From assembly GCA_035556195.1 (NCBI GenBank), contig DATMFK010000001.1, forward strand, positions 62,001 through 126,000: 64,000 nt of DNA, given 5' to 3'. A program made the translations under genes and the position numbers. The notes under the pieces were generated by a model. It was not told where the DNA came from. It did no database searches and saw nothing but the letters and a program-made list of their open reading frames with translations. Source of the stretch: G016756615 sp035556195. Its GTDB lineage: Bacteria > Pseudomonadota > Alphaproteobacteria > Rhizobiales > Rhizobiaceae. Below are positions 49,983 to 60,309 of the stretch, piece by piece. Position 1 is the first letter of the stretch. The number at the start of each line of letters is the position of its first letter.

Positions 49983-51989
49983 TTATCTCCGGACCTCCCG
50001 TGCCTCCAGCCGCGGGAAGACGGCCCGTTCGAGCCATGGAGCGAGCGATTCTGCGTAAGGGGCGGCGATATGCTGCCTGTCGCGATAGGTCAGCCTTCCG
50101 TCGATGACGGAGCTGCACGTGCGCTCGTCGCAGAACATGCCCGATGTATCCACGTAGGGGATCGCCATCTCCGCCGCCACCGCCTTTTCGGCTTCGTAGA
50201 CACGCTCGTCGAGCGCCTCCGCACGCGGCGTATCGCAAACCGAGGAGCCCCTCTGCTGCCATAGTGCTCGTTGCACGCACCGGCTGACGTCGAGCTTGTG
50301 GAGCGGGACGTCGCGGAGCAGGACCACCTCTATGCCGCCAGTCCGCAAGGTCTCGAGCGAGGATTTCACTCCCGCTATCCAAGTGTCGATGTCGAGCGGG
50401 TAATAGGGGCTGTCCTCAATATCGTTCTCGACATAGTGGTGGGAGAACTGCGACACCACGACCAGCGCGGGGTGGAGCGCTACGATCTTACGCATCGCGG
50501 CTTCGCGCCAGCGGTCGCACTCGTCGAACTTGCGCTTCATGGTGGCGCTCCACACGGTGACCCTGGCGGCGGGACAGGCGCCCTTCAGATAGGTGACAAG
50601 GCGCCAGCCCCTTTCCCTGGCGATCTTGGCCAGCGGCGACGACCAGTGATCGGCGTGCGAATCGCCGAAGAGAACGACCGTCGTCGGCGATTTCACATCT
50701 CCGAGTTCGCAGGCGACGGGTTCGTCGACCTCGAGGGTCGACACGCACGAGGGCCCGGCCTCGCGCGCCGCCGATTTGCGCTCGGCGCTCTTCTGGATGA
50801 AACGCTGCTCGCCATCGACATGGCTGGCGGCAAGGTCGGCGCTTCCATAAGCCAGGGTGACGCCCATGGCCGTGAGCAGGGCGGCAAATCCCAGGGAACG
50901 CCGGCTACGGGCCGTCAGCCAGCCGTTCCGGCGTATGGGATTCTCGACCAGGTGATAGGTCAGCATGGACAGGGCGAAGGTCAGCAGCAGACAGCCGAGG
51001 CGCGCGGCCAGCGTGAGGTCGGGCATCAGGATGGTCGCATAGACGATGACCGGCCAGTGCCACAGATAAAGGGAATAGGACAGCTTGCCGACCCATTGGA
51101 AGACGGAGTTGCCGAGCCATCGATTGGCGCCCGTCGCGACTTGCCGGGCCCCGGCAAGGATCACGATGGCGGTTCCGACGACCGGCAGCAGCGCGGCGAA
51201 TCCGGGAAATGCCCCCTCTTCCGAGAGAGTGAGATACGCCAAGGCGATCAGCACAAGTCCTGCCCAGCCGAGAACCGGCGCCGCCTTCAATTCCCTGGCC
51301 CAGGGCTGCGTAACCGCCAGCGAAATCAGCCCGCCGGCGGCGAACTCCCAGGCACGGGACGGAGAGAAATAGAAGGCCCAGGGCTGACTGACCGTCGTGA
51401 GCCAGGCGCATGCGGCAAACGACACGGCCGCGATCAGCGCCATTTGGACGGCAAGCCCGCGCTTGCCCGGACGAAGCCATGCGAACAGCAGGAGCAGCGC
51501 CGGCCAAGCCAGATAGAACTGCTCTTCGACCGAGAGCGACCAGAAATGTATGAAGGGATTGTCCGCGGCGTCCGGCGCGAAATAGTCCAGCGACCATCGG
51601 ATGAGCCACAGATTGATCACATAGGCCGATGCGTAGAGCCCCCCTTTCGAATACAGCTCTTGCTCGGACGGCGAGAGGATGAAGTAGCCGACACCCATCG
51701 TGACCAGGATGACCAGCAACGAGGCTGGCAGCAGGCGGCGCGCGCGACGCGCATAGAACCGCCAGAAGTCCACGCTGCCCCGATTGGCGATCTCATTCTG
51801 CAGATGGCTGGTGATCAGGTAGCCCGATATCACGAAGAAGATGTCGACCCCGGCAAACCCACCCGGCAATTCGTCGAGGCCGAAATGAAACGCCACGACC
51901 CCGAGAACAGCGACTGCACGCAGCCCCTCGATGTCCGGCCGAAACGCTTGTGAGCCGGCCGGTCGGTTCTGTTTCTTACTCTCTGGCAT
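49983..51989 (-). CDS. OafA/YrhL-type acyltransferase with SGNH domain
   Basis: A 668-residue membrane acyltransferase: Acyltransferase_3 domain with about ten to eleven helices (1-380; RPDIEGLRAVAVLGVVAFH at ~17-35, FFVISGYLIT, RRARRLLPASL) and a periplasmic SGNH domain (~430-660) with nucleophile block VVLFGDSHADHW and the catalytic histidine in YRDRQHIAAPYA. It O-acylates a surface polysaccharide, such as LPS O-antigen or exopolysaccharide. No polysaccharide genes adjoin it. Convergent with the sigma factor gene. Confidence 0.9.
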   Translation of the reverse strand: MPESKKQNRPAGSQAFRPDIEGLRAVAVLGVVAFHFGLDELPGGFAGVDIFFVISGYLITSHLQNEIANRGSVDFWRFYARRARRLLPASLLVILVTMGVGYFILSPSEQELYSKGGLYASAYVINLWLIRWSLDYFAPDAADNPFIHFWSLSVEEQFYLAWPALLLLFAWLRPGKRGLAVQMALIAAVSFAACAWLTTVSQPWAFYFSPSRAWEFAAGGLISLAVTQPWARELKAAPVLGWAGLVLIALAYLTLSEEGAFPGFAALLPVVGTAIVILAGARQVATGANRWLGNSVFQWVGKLSYSLYLWHWPVIVYATILMPDLTLAARLGCLLLTFALSMLTYHLVENPIRRNGWLTARSRRSLGFAALLTAMGVTLAYGSADLAASHVDGEQRFIQKSAERKSAAREAGPSCVSTLEVDEPVACELGDVKSPTTVVLFGDSHADHWSSPLAKIARERGWRLVTYLKGACPAARVTVWSATMKRKFDECDRWREAAMRKIVALHPALVVVSQFSHHYVENDIEDSPYYPLDIDTWIAGVKSSLETLRTGGIEVVLLRDVPLHKLDVSRCVQRALWQQRGSSVCDTPRAEALDERVYEAEKAVAAEMAIPYVDTSGMFCDERTCSSVIDGRLTYRDRQHIAAPYAESLAPWLERAVFPRLEAREVRR

Positions 51990-52258
51990 CCGACTGTCGG
52001 AAACTCCTCGAAAAGGGAACGCAAGTTCAGACCGAAAATGGCGCGAGGCAAGGCAAGATGTCTGTTGCGTTGCAACATGCCGTTACCGCCGATCCTGTCC
52101 AAGGCCGATCGAGCGCCGGCCGAATGGCCGAGGGCGATTTCTCGAAGTCGAGACCGACACTCTTCGAAACGGCGCCGTGCGCGAGCGATCATGGGCCGGA
52201 CATGCCGTGAAACAATGATCGCCTTGCGATGCAGGTGAAACAGGCTAAATCTGGGGAT

Positions 52259-52738
52259 ATGACTGAACCCGGCCTGAAGACCCGCCGCCCCGCGATCGAG
52301 GAAGACACTCTGCTGCCGCGCGACATGCACCGGTCGCTGCCGATCGCCTTGCTGCGCGCGAGAGAGGCCGTGATGGGCCGTTTCCGGCCCCTGCTGGCCG
52401 CCCATGATGTCACGGAGCAGCAATGGCGCGTCATCCGCGTTCTTGGCGAGACGAGCCCGCTGGATGCCACCGAACTCGCCGAGCGTGCCTGCGTCCTGGC
52501 GCCGAGCCTTACCCGCATCATCAAGGCGCTCGAGGATAGGGGCTTGATCACCCGGGAGCGCGACGCCAAGGACGGTCGTCGCGCCATCCTGGCAATCGCC
52601 CCGGCGGGAATGGCGCTCATCGGCAAGGTGACTCCGGAAAGCCGTGCCGTTTACGCCGATCTCGAGGCAAGGTATGGCGCGAAGCAGATAGACCGCCTGC
52701 TCGACATGTTGGACGAGCTTGCGAAACTCAAGTTATGA
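52259..52738 (+). CDS. MarR-family regulator (HpaR-like)
   Basis: About 159 residues. The winged-helix core reads RDMHRSLPIALLRAREAVMG ... TEQQWRVIRVLGE ... LAPSLTRIIKALEDRGLI ... DGRRAILAI, the pattern of HpaR, repressor of homoprotocatechuate catabolism in Escherichia coli. ATG 52259 after CTGGGGAT was chosen; ATG 52229 adds ten residues. The stop is 10 bases before an FAA-hydrolase gene, so it probably controls aromatic-acid ring-cleavage functions and is autoregulated. The 269 bases upstream hold its promoter and that of the acyltransferase. Confidence 0.82.
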   Translation: MTEPGLKTRRPAIEEDTLLPRDMHRSLPIALLRAREAVMGRFRPLLAAHDVTEQQWRVIRVLGETSPLDATELAERACVLAPSLTRIIKALEDRGLITRERDAKDGRRAILAIAPAGMALIGKVTPESRAVYADLEARYGAKQIDRLLDMLDELAKLKL

Positions 52739-52748
52739 AGGGGTATCT

Positions 52749-53468
<720 letters not shown>

Positions 53469-53472
53469 ACAC

Positions 53473-53494
53473 GCACCAGGCCAATTGCTGGTGC
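53473..53494. terminator. Hairpin between convergent genes
   Basis: Stem GCACCAG (53473-53479) and CTGGTGC (53488-53494) with an eight-base loop, five bases after the FAA-hydrolase stop and before the convergent gene's stop at 53536. No long T-run. Probable bidirectional terminator. Confidence 0.5.
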
Positions 53495-53535
53495 CTGACG
53501 AAGGCAAGGAAGTTCGCCGCGAGTTTCCGGCTCGA

Positions 53536-55521
53536 TCAGCAGTCGAGGACGATGTCGCCGCGCGGAATTGCCTGACAGAGCAGGACCTGGCCTCGGGCGA
53601 TCAGCGGCTCCTCGCCGGACGGATAGATGGCCCCGCCGCTGACGACCTTCTGGGTGCAGGATTGGCATTCGCCGCTGCGGCAGGAATATTGGACCTCGAC
53701 ACCGTTCGACAGCGCGAGGTCAAGCAGCGATCCGCAGTCCGGCTTCCATGTTGCCTGCTTGTCCGACCGGGCGAAAGTCACCGTGCAAGGTGGGCGGCCG
53801 GCAAGCGCCTCCGACAGAGCGAAGCCGCCGACGCCCTTCTGCTCGAATGCCTCGATGCGGATGCTATCGGCTGCCGCGCCGAACTCGATCAGTCCCCGGC
53901 TCAGGGAGGACATGAACGCATCCGGGCCGCAGATGTAGAAATCGGCTTTGCTGACGGGCACGTGCCTGGCGAGCACTGCCGCATCCAAGCGGCCCTTGTG
54001 GTGGCAGATGTCGCCCGGCTCGGGCCGGGAATAGGCGGTGAACAGCCTGATCCCCGGATTGGCCTCGGCGAAGCGTCTCGCCTCCGCCTCGAACAGGTGG
54101 TACCTGGCGTTGCGCGCGGCATGGATGAACCAGATCTCCCTCCCGGGCTCCTCGCGCGCCAGGTGCTCGGCCATCGACAGCAGCGGCGTGATGCCGACGC
54201 CGGCACTGACGAGCACGACCGGGCGGAGCGGCGCGCTGTCGAGGACGAAATGCCCGCCCGGCGGCCCGATGAGAACTTCGTCGCCCACTCTCACCTTGTC
54301 GTGCAGCAGCGCCGAAACGCCGCCGTCGCCGACTCGCCGAACGGAGATGCGCAACGAATGGGCGTCGGGGACGGCTGAAATCGAATAGCAGCGCCGCCGT
54401 GCCTGATCGTCATTTGGCAGCGAGATTGTGACGAACTGGCCGGGCGCTGCGTCGCCGACGGGTGCGCGATCGCGTGGTTTGAAAACGAACGAGAACACGT
54501 CGGGGCTTTCCTGCCGGCGCGCCACGCAGGTGAAGCTGCGCCTTCCGCTCCAGGCGACGGGGCGCGTATCCATCCAGATCCTTGACCGGGTCAGCGCCGC
54601 CGAACAGTGGAAATAGATCTCCTCAGGCTGCAGGCTGAGGCGGCGCCGTCCCTCCGGCGTCACGGCGACCTCGCGATAGGTGCCGTTGAGGCGGATATTG
54701 TCGCACCGCCCGGGCTCGACCGCCAGGATTGCGAACTCGGCCGAATGCGGCGTGCCGGCTACCGCCGAGCCCTCGTGTTCCAGGTCGATCAGCATCGACT
54801 GCGCATTCGTGTCCGTATCGCGCCGCAGCGGCGATCCGCCAACCAGATCGATGAGGAGCTCGCCCGACTTGCTCTCATGCGCGAAAACGATGAAGCGGGC
54901 ATCGTCGATGAAGCCCATGAAGCCCGGCCCGGCCGTGTCGTAGGCCTTCTTCTGCACAAGCGGACTTGGCGTGCCGTAGAACTCGCGCAGGCCCGCTTCG
55001 GCCAATCGGGCCTCGGCACTGGCGTCGATGAGAACGGGCTGACGCCCGCCCTCGCTCTGCCATTGGATATCTCTGGCATAGATGTCCAAGACGTCGAGTG
55101 TCGGTTTCCGGTCAGCCGGGTCGACCCAGAAGCAGCTTTCGTCGAAGGCCTTGCTCGACACGAATTCCATCCTGGTCGGCGCGAGCACGATGACGCTTAA
55201 CGGCCGGTTCTCGTCGGCGGGAAAGGCGGCTATGTCGTCCTCGCTGCGCGACACGGTCGCGACGGCTGAGATGCGCAGATACTCGTCGCAGCGCCGGTTG
55301 AGCAGGACAAGCGCGACGCGCGGATTGCTCAGCACGTTGCTGATAGTGTCCAGCCGCTTGTTGCCGACATAGTCGGGCAGCAGCAGGGCGCCATCGTCGC
55401 GCAGTCTCAGCACCGAAGGCTGGCCACCGCGCGGCGAGACGTCCATCGCGCCCCGGGCGTTGCGCGATGCAATGAAGAGCAGCGTGGATTTCTCGATAAA
55501 CGTCCGTATGCGGTCATCCAT
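53536..55521 (-). CDS. PNPOx-FNR-ferredoxin fusion oxidoreductase
   Basis: A 661-residue three-part protein. N-terminal flavin-binding split-barrel (PNPOx-like, ~1-130; a second such segment may span 160-290), then a ferredoxin-NADP reductase module (~330-560: RRCYSISAVP for FAD, VSAGVGITPLLSM for NAD(P)H, FYICGPDAFM), and a C-terminal 2Fe-2S ferredoxin with CRSGECQSC plus a last Cys in LLCQAIP. It should move electrons from NAD(P)H to a flavin or external partner. ATG 55521 chosen; an ATG 75 bases upstream lies inside the ATPase gene. It follows the peptide ABC ATPase by 31 bases, an odd operon partner. Confidence 0.85.
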   Translation of the reverse strand: MDDRIRTFIEKSTLLFIASRNARGAMDVSPRGGQPSVLRLRDDGALLLPDYVGNKRLDTISNVLSNPRVALVLLNRRCDEYLRISAVATVSRSEDDIAAFPADENRPLSVIVLAPTRMEFVSSKAFDESCFWVDPADRKPTLDVLDIYARDIQWQSEGGRQPVLIDASAEARLAEAGLREFYGTPSPLVQKKAYDTAGPGFMGFIDDARFIVFAHESKSGELLIDLVGGSPLRRDTDTNAQSMLIDLEHEGSAVAGTPHSAEFAILAVEPGRCDNIRLNGTYREVAVTPEGRRRLSLQPEEIYFHCSAALTRSRIWMDTRPVAWSGRRSFTCVARRQESPDVFSFVFKPRDRAPVGDAAPGQFVTISLPNDDQARRRCYSISAVPDAHSLRISVRRVGDGGVSALLHDKVRVGDEVLIGPPGGHFVLDSAPLRPVVLVSAGVGITPLLSMAEHLAREEPGREIWFIHAARNARYHLFEAEARRFAEANPGIRLFTAYSRPEPGDICHHKGRLDAAVLARHVPVSKADFYICGPDAFMSSLSRGLIEFGAAADSIRIEAFEQKGVGGFALSEALAGRPPCTVTFARSDKQATWKPDCGSLLDLALSNGVEVQYSCRSGECQSCTQKVVSGGAIYPSGEEPLIARGQVLLCQAIPRGDIVLDC

Positions 55522-55552
55522 GGTCGGCCCTGCCTGCTTCTCGTTCCATGCT

Positions 55553-57181
55553 CTAAACGGCAGCGCCAATCGGTGTCCGGCGCTGGAAGAAATCACGGCC
55601 GGGGACAGCGGCGAGCAGCCGCTTCGTGTAGTCCGCCTGCGGCTTGTCGAAAAGATCGGCCGCTGGCGCCTGCTCGACGATCCTGCCGTTCTGCATCACC
55701 ACGATGCGGTCAGCGATTTCACGCGCCACCCGAAGGTCGTGGGTGATGAAGAGCATGCTCAGCCCCATCTCGGATTTCAGGTCCGACAGAAGTTTCAACA
55801 CCTGCGCCTGCACCGATACGTCGAGCGCCGAGACCGCCTCGTCGGCGATCAGGCAGACGGGATCCAGGGCGAGTGCCCGGGCGATGCAGATGCGCTGGCG
55901 CTGGCCGCCGGAGAATTCATGGGGGAAGCGGTTCAGCGCCTGCGCGCCCAGCCCCACCTTCTCCAGCCAGTGCGCGGCCGTGGCCGTGGCAGCTGCACGC
56001 GAAGCGCCGAAGGCCATCGGCCCGCGCACGATGCTCTCGCCGATCTTGAGGCGTGGGTCGAGCGAGGCATACGGATCCTGGAATACGATCTGCATCCTGC
56101 GCCGAAACTGCCGCAATGCCTCGCCCCGCATCGCCCGAACCGGGGCTCCGCCGAAGTTGATCGCACCGTCGTCCGGCTCGATCAGCCGCAGCACCATGCG
56201 GGCCAGCGTCGACTTGCCCGAGCCGCTCTCTCCCACGACCGCAAGTGTCTCGCCGCGCCGCAGGACGAGATCGATCCCTTCGGCGGCGACAACCCGCCGA
56301 GGCTTCGCGAAGAAGCTCTGGCGCGTCGTGAACACCTTCTGCAGTCCCTTGATCTCGAGCAGCGGGGCGCTTTCTTCCCCCGTCGAGCGTATGGCGCCGC
56401 GACCGGGAACCGCATCCAATAGATCCCGGGTGTAGTCGGTCTGCGGCGCGTCGAGAACCGCATCCGCGGGTCCTTGTTCCACCACCTTGCCATGACGCAG
56501 CACGACGACGCGATCGGCGATGTCCGCGACGACGCCGATGTCATGGGTGATGAAGAGCACACCCATGTCACGCTTCTGCTGCAGGCTGAGGATAAGATCG
56601 AGGATCTGCCGCTGTGTCGTGACATCGAGGGCCGTCGTCGGCTCGTCGGCGATCAGCAGTTCCGGATCGTTGGCGAGCGCCATGGCGATCATCACGCGCT
56701 GGCGCTGGCCGCCCGAGAGTTGAAACGGATATGCCGAGACGATCGAGGCCGGATCGGGCAAGCCGACCTGATCGAACAATTCGACGACGCGCGCGTCGAC
56801 GTCGGTCTCGGTTCGGCCATGAATGCGAATCGCCTCGGCGACCTGCTCCCCGACCCTTGCCAGCGGATTCAGCGCGGTCAGCGGCTCCTGGAAGATCATG
56901 GCGATACGGCTGCCGCGCAGCGCGCGCATCTCGCGTGGCGAAAGCCTGAGGAGGTCGCGATCGCCGAACCGGATGGCGCCCTGGAGCGCCTTCACCTTCG
57001 AAGGGAGGAGACCGAGGATCGCATGGGCGGTCATCGACTTGCCCGAGCCGCTCTCGCCCACCAGGCAGACGATCTCGTTACGATCGATGTTCAGGCTGAT
57101 CCCGTCCACGGCACGGGTGCGATCCGCCCCGTCGGGGAGGCCGAGAACGAGGTTCTCGATGGCTAGCAGCGGCGCGGTCAT
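55553..57181 (-). CDS. Dipeptide-type ABC ATPase, two fused domains (DppDF-like)
   Basis: A 542-residue protein with two complete ABC domains. The first has Walker A VGESGSGKS (41-49), signature LSGGQRQR, and Walker B LLIADEP; the second has GESGSGKST near 315, FSGGQRQR and CLIADEA (Ala replaces the usual Pro after DE). The oligopeptide/dipeptide C-terminal motif occurs after each. It energises the DppBC-like permeases. Fused DppD-DppF ATPases such as GsiA and YejF are common. ATG 57181 overlaps the permease stop as ATGA. Confidence 0.92.
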   Translation of the reverse strand: MTAPLLAIENLVLGLPDGADRTRAVDGISLNIDRNEIVCLVGESGSGKSMTAHAILGLLPSKVKALQGAIRFGDRDLLRLSPREMRALRGSRIAMIFQEPLTALNPLARVGEQVAEAIRIHGRTETDVDARVVELFDQVGLPDPASIVSAYPFQLSGGQRQRVMIAMALANDPELLIADEPTTALDVTTQRQILDLILSLQQKRDMGVLFITHDIGVVADIADRVVVLRHGKVVEQGPADAVLDAPQTDYTRDLLDAVPGRGAIRSTGEESAPLLEIKGLQKVFTTRQSFFAKPRRVVAAEGIDLVLRRGETLAVVGESGSGKSTLARMVLRLIEPDDGAINFGGAPVRAMRGEALRQFRRRMQIVFQDPYASLDPRLKIGESIVRGPMAFGASRAAATATAAHWLEKVGLGAQALNRFPHEFSGGQRQRICIARALALDPVCLIADEAVSALDVSVQAQVLKLLSDLKSEMGLSMLFITHDLRVAREIADRIVVMQNGRIVEQAPAADLFDKPQADYTKRLLAAVPGRDFFQRRTPIGAAV

Positions 57182-58008
57182 GCTCGGGAAATCCTCGGAT
57201 TGAGGGTGTCGTTCAATGCCTCGCCGACGAGGTTGATCGCGACCACGGTGAGCAGGATCGCGATGCCCGGAAAGACGCTCATCCACCAGGCCTGGCGGAT
57301 CACGGTGCGGCCGGCGCCGACCATGTAGCCCCAGCTCATGAAGTTCGGATCGCCGAGACCCATGAAGGAAAGTGCGGCCTCGATCAGTATCGCAGCCGCG
57401 ACCGTCAACGAGCCCGCCACGATGATGGGCGAGACCGCGTTGGGCAGGACGTGACGCAGCACGATCGAGAGCGTTGACTGGCCCTGGCAACGCGCCGCCT
57501 GCACGAATTCGCGTTGCGACACCGTCATCACCTGGGCGCGGGTGAGCCGCGAGAGCGGCGGCCAGCTCACCAGCCCGATCGCCAGGATGATCGTCCAGAT
57601 CGACGGCGTCAGGATGGCGACGAAGAGGATTGCCAGCACGAAGCTCGGGATCGTCTGGAAGATTTCGGTGAAACGCACGATCGCGCCGTCGACCACCCCG
57701 CCGGCATAGCCGGCAACGCAGCCGAGCGTTACGCCGATGAAAAGCGCGGTCAGCGTCGATGCCAGGCCGATCAGGATGGATACGCGGGCCCCGTGGGCGA
57801 TGCCGGCCGCGATGTCGCGTCCCAGCGTGTCGCTGCCGAGCAGCATGCCGCCCTCGCCCGGCCGGCTGAAGGGCGCGCCGGCAATGTCCCAGGGCGAGGC
57901 CGGGAATAGCAGCGGCGCCACGATCGCCAGCAGGCAGACCAGCGTCAAGAGCAAGAGCCCGACCATGCCCGCAGGGCGGCTGATGAAGGTGCGCAGGAAT
58001 TCACGCAT
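57178..58008 (-). CDS. Dipeptide-type ABC permease (DppC-like)
   Basis: A 276-residue permease with six helices; the early hydrophobic segment is followed by HPLGTD-equivalent LLGSDTLGRDIAAGIAHG (~57-75), a hallmark of DppC/OppC. The EAA loop contains EFVQAARCQGQSTLSIVLRHVLPN. It pairs with the DppB-like permease encoded 10 bases upstream and overlaps the ATPase gene. Confidence 0.9.
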   Translation of the reverse strand: MREFLRTFISRPAGMVGLLLLTLVCLLAIVAPLLFPASPWDIAGAPFSRPGEGGMLLGSDTLGRDIAAGIAHGARVSILIGLASTLTALFIGVTLGCVAGYAGGVVDGAIVRFTEIFQTIPSFVLAILFVAILTPSIWTIILAIGLVSWPPLSRLTRAQVMTVSQREFVQAARCQGQSTLSIVLRHVLPNAVSPIIVAGSLTVAAAILIEAALSFMGLGDPNFMSWGYMVGAGRTVIRQAWWMSVFPGIAILLTVVAINLVGEALNDTLNPRISRA

Positions 58009-58018
58009 TGCAGTTCTC

Positions 58019-58996
58019 CTATCGGCCCTTGACGCGCGGATCGATCAGCCGATGCAGGAAGTCGGTCAAAAGATTGGTCGCGATGACCAGCACCGACATG
58101 ATGAGGAAGAGGCCGAGAAGAACCGGATAATCGCGCGCCGTCACCGCATCGTAGGTGAGGCGCCCGAGGCCGGGCCAGGAGAACACTGTCTCGACGACGA
58201 CGGCGCCGCCGATCAGGGCGCCCGCCTGCATTCCAGCGAAGGTCACCACCGGCACGGCGGCGTTGCGCAGCATGTGGCGCGACAGGATCTGGCGCTCGTT
58301 CAGCCCCTTGGCGCGCGCGGTACGTACATGGTCCTCATGCGCGACCTCGATCAGCGATGAGCGCATGAGGCGGGTGTAGACGGCCATGTAGATCGCTGCC
58401 AGCGTGAGCGCCGGCAGGACCAGGTGGCGCGCGACGTCGAGCGCATATTCGAGTGCGCCGAAGCTGGAGGCGCGGACGCTGGCATACCCGAAAGCCGGAA
58501 CCCAGCCGAGCTGGATCGAGAAGATCAGCACCAGCATGAGCCCGAGCCAGAAGACCGGCGTCGCATAGAGCAGCAGCGAGACCAGCGAGATCGCCAGGTC
58601 CGACCACGTGCCCTGCCGTTTGCCCGCCAAGGCGCCGAACAGGACCCCGCCGATCAGCGAGACGAAGAAGGCGGAGAGCGTCAGCAGAAGCGTCGGTCCC
58701 AGCCGTTCGAGGATCAGCGCGCTGACGTCGGCGCGTTGCCGGTAGGAGTAGCCGAGATCGAACTGCAGGACCTTGCCGATATAAGTCCCGAGCTGCACCA
58801 GGAAGGGCTGGTCGAGGCCATACTCGGCACGGATATCCGCAATGAATTTCGGGTCCGCGGCACCCGACTGGCCCGCGATGACCAGCGCCGGATCGCCCGG
58901 GGTCGCGTGGATGAGGATGAAATTTATCGTGGCGATGACGAGGATCGTGAACACGATCCCGACGATCTTTGCCGAGAGGCGGGTAATGATCGACAT
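58019..58996 (-). CDS. Dipeptide-type ABC permease (DppB-like)
   Basis: A 325-residue permease with six helices. The N-terminal helix is followed by the conserved TPGDPALVIAGQSG (~32-45), and the EAA loop includes HVRTARAKGLNERQILSRHMLRNA. It follows the amidohydrolase gene by 21 bases in the operon, so transport and hydrolysis of the substrate are coexpressed. Confidence 0.9.
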   Translation of the reverse strand: MSIITRLSAKIVGIVFTILVIATINFILIHATPGDPALVIAGQSGAADPKFIADIRAEYGLDQPFLVQLGTYIGKVLQFDLGYSYRQRADVSALILERLGPTLLLTLSAFFVSLIGGVLFGALAGKRQGTWSDLAISLVSLLLYATPVFWLGLMLVLIFSIQLGWVPAFGYASVRASSFGALEYALDVARHLVLPALTLAAIYMAVYTRLMRSSLIEVAHEDHVRTARAKGLNERQILSRHMLRNAAVPVVTFAGMQAGALIGGAVVVETVFSWPGLGRLTYDAVTARDYPVLLGLFLIMSVLVIATNLLTDFLHRLIDPRVKGR

Positions 58997-59017
58997 CAGC
59001 TTGTTGCGGATCCGTGA

Positions 59018-60193
59018 TTAGCGTCCGGCCGGCTGCGTGAATCCCAGCAGCTGGTCGAGGACGCCGAGGAAAAGCCCGGCGCCGACGGGGATCAGCTCGT
59101 CCGGGAAATCGTAGTCGGGATTGTGAACCATGGGCTTGTCCATCCCCGCGCCGATGAAGAGCAGCGCCGACTTCGAGCACGAGCCGAAGAGGCCGAAATC
59201 CTCCGCGCCACGGATCGGCACATAGTCGGTCGCGCGCGACAGACCCATGCGCTCCGCGGCCGTCTCGAAAGCTGCGGCAGCCTCGGGGTCGTTGATGCAG
59301 GCGCGGAAAAAATTGTGCGTCGAATGGCTCAGACCCAGGCCCTCCTCAGCGGCTATCGCGCGGATCATGGACAGCACGTCCTCGAGGAGCGCCGCCATTC
59401 CGTCGCTCTCCGGGCGGCGAAGGGTCATGCGGATCTCCGCCGAACCCGGGGTGATGCCGAAGACTGCCTTGCCCATCTGGACGCTGGTGAGCGTCACGCG
59501 TTGGAAGCCTTGTGCGACAATGTCGCCGGTCTGAAATTTGTCCAGACCGGCGATGATGCGCGCGACCGCGTTTGCCGGCGAGACGCCGGATTCGGGCATG
59601 GACGCATGCGCGGTCTTGCCGGTGAGTTCGACACGCAGGCCCATGGAGGCACAGGTGATCTGCCCCGCGGCGACCGCGACATGGGCGAGCGGCAGGCCGG
59701 GCATGTTGTGGATCGCGAAGGAATGATCCGGCATGATTTCCCGGAACTTCGGATCGGCGAGCACGGCTTCGGCGCCGTGCGCCGTCTCTTCCGCCGGCTG
59801 GAAGAGCAGGATGGCGCGTCCGCGCGCAGGCCTGTTTCGGGCGAGGTGCCGGCCGACCGCCGCCATCATGGTCATGTGGCCGTCATGGCCGCACATATGC
59901 GCCTTGCCGTCGATGCGCGAGCGGTATGGGAGATCCGAGATCTCATGGATCTGAAGGGCGTCGAGCTCGCAACGCAACATCACGCTCGGCCCCGGCTCGG
60001 CGCCGTTGAAGACCAGCGCGACGCCGTGACCGCCGAGCTCCGTGACGACCTTGTCGGGATTCGTGTCGGCCAGGAAGGAGACGACCTCGCGGGCAGTCTC
60101 GACCTCTTCGCCCGAGATTTCCGGGAACTGGTGCAGCTTATGGCGCCACGCCTGCAGAGCGGCGATCTCGGCATCGTCGAAATTCGGAATCAT
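59018..60193 (-). CDS. M20-family amidohydrolase
   Basis: A 391-residue zinc amidohydrolase of the M20D (hippurate hydrolase/N-acyl-amino-acid hydrolase) type. Metal motifs are HMCGHDGHMTMM (~97-108) and the catalytic PAEETAHGAE (~133-142); a later DFGLFGS and HNPDYDF complete the site. Inserted between the binding protein and the permease genes, it probably hydrolyses the imported N-acylated or amide compound. No signal peptide, so cytosolic. ATG 60193 is preceded only by a weak ribosome-binding site. Confidence 0.88.
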   Translation of the reverse strand: MIPNFDDAEIAALQAWRHKLHQFPEISGEEVETAREVVSFLADTNPDKVVTELGGHGVALVFNGAEPGPSVMLRCELDALQIHEISDLPYRSRIDGKAHMCGHDGHMTMMAAVGRHLARNRPARGRAILLFQPAEETAHGAEAVLADPKFREIMPDHSFAIHNMPGLPLAHVAVAAGQITCASMGLRVELTGKTAHASMPESGVSPANAVARIIAGLDKFQTGDIVAQGFQRVTLTSVQMGKAVFGITPGSAEIRMTLRRPESDGMAALLEDVLSMIRAIAAEEGLGLSHSTHNFFRACINDPEAAAAFETAAERMGLSRATDYVPIRGAEDFGLFGSCSKSALLFIGAGMDKPMVHNPDYDFPDELIPVGAGLFLGVLDQLLGFTQPAGR

Positions 60194-60268
60194 CTTGGCT
60201 CTACACTTCCTTGATCGCGGCGGCCGGCCGCATAGCATCGTCGGTACGGCCAATGACCGCACGGGAAT

Positions 60269-60299
60269 GATGCGCCGGCGACATACGCGCCGGCGCATC
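60269..60299 (-). promoter_or_regulatory. Strong hairpin after peptide-binding-protein gene
   Basis: A perfect 12-bp stem, GATGCGCCGGCG (60269-60280) and CGCCGGCGCATC (60288-60299), with a seven-base loop, begins ten bases after the stop of the binding-protein gene and before the amidohydrolase gene. No T-run on the minus strand. It most likely stabilises the binding-protein mRNA or partially terminates transcription. Confidence 0.6.
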
Positions 60300-60309
60300 C
60301 GAAGCGCAT

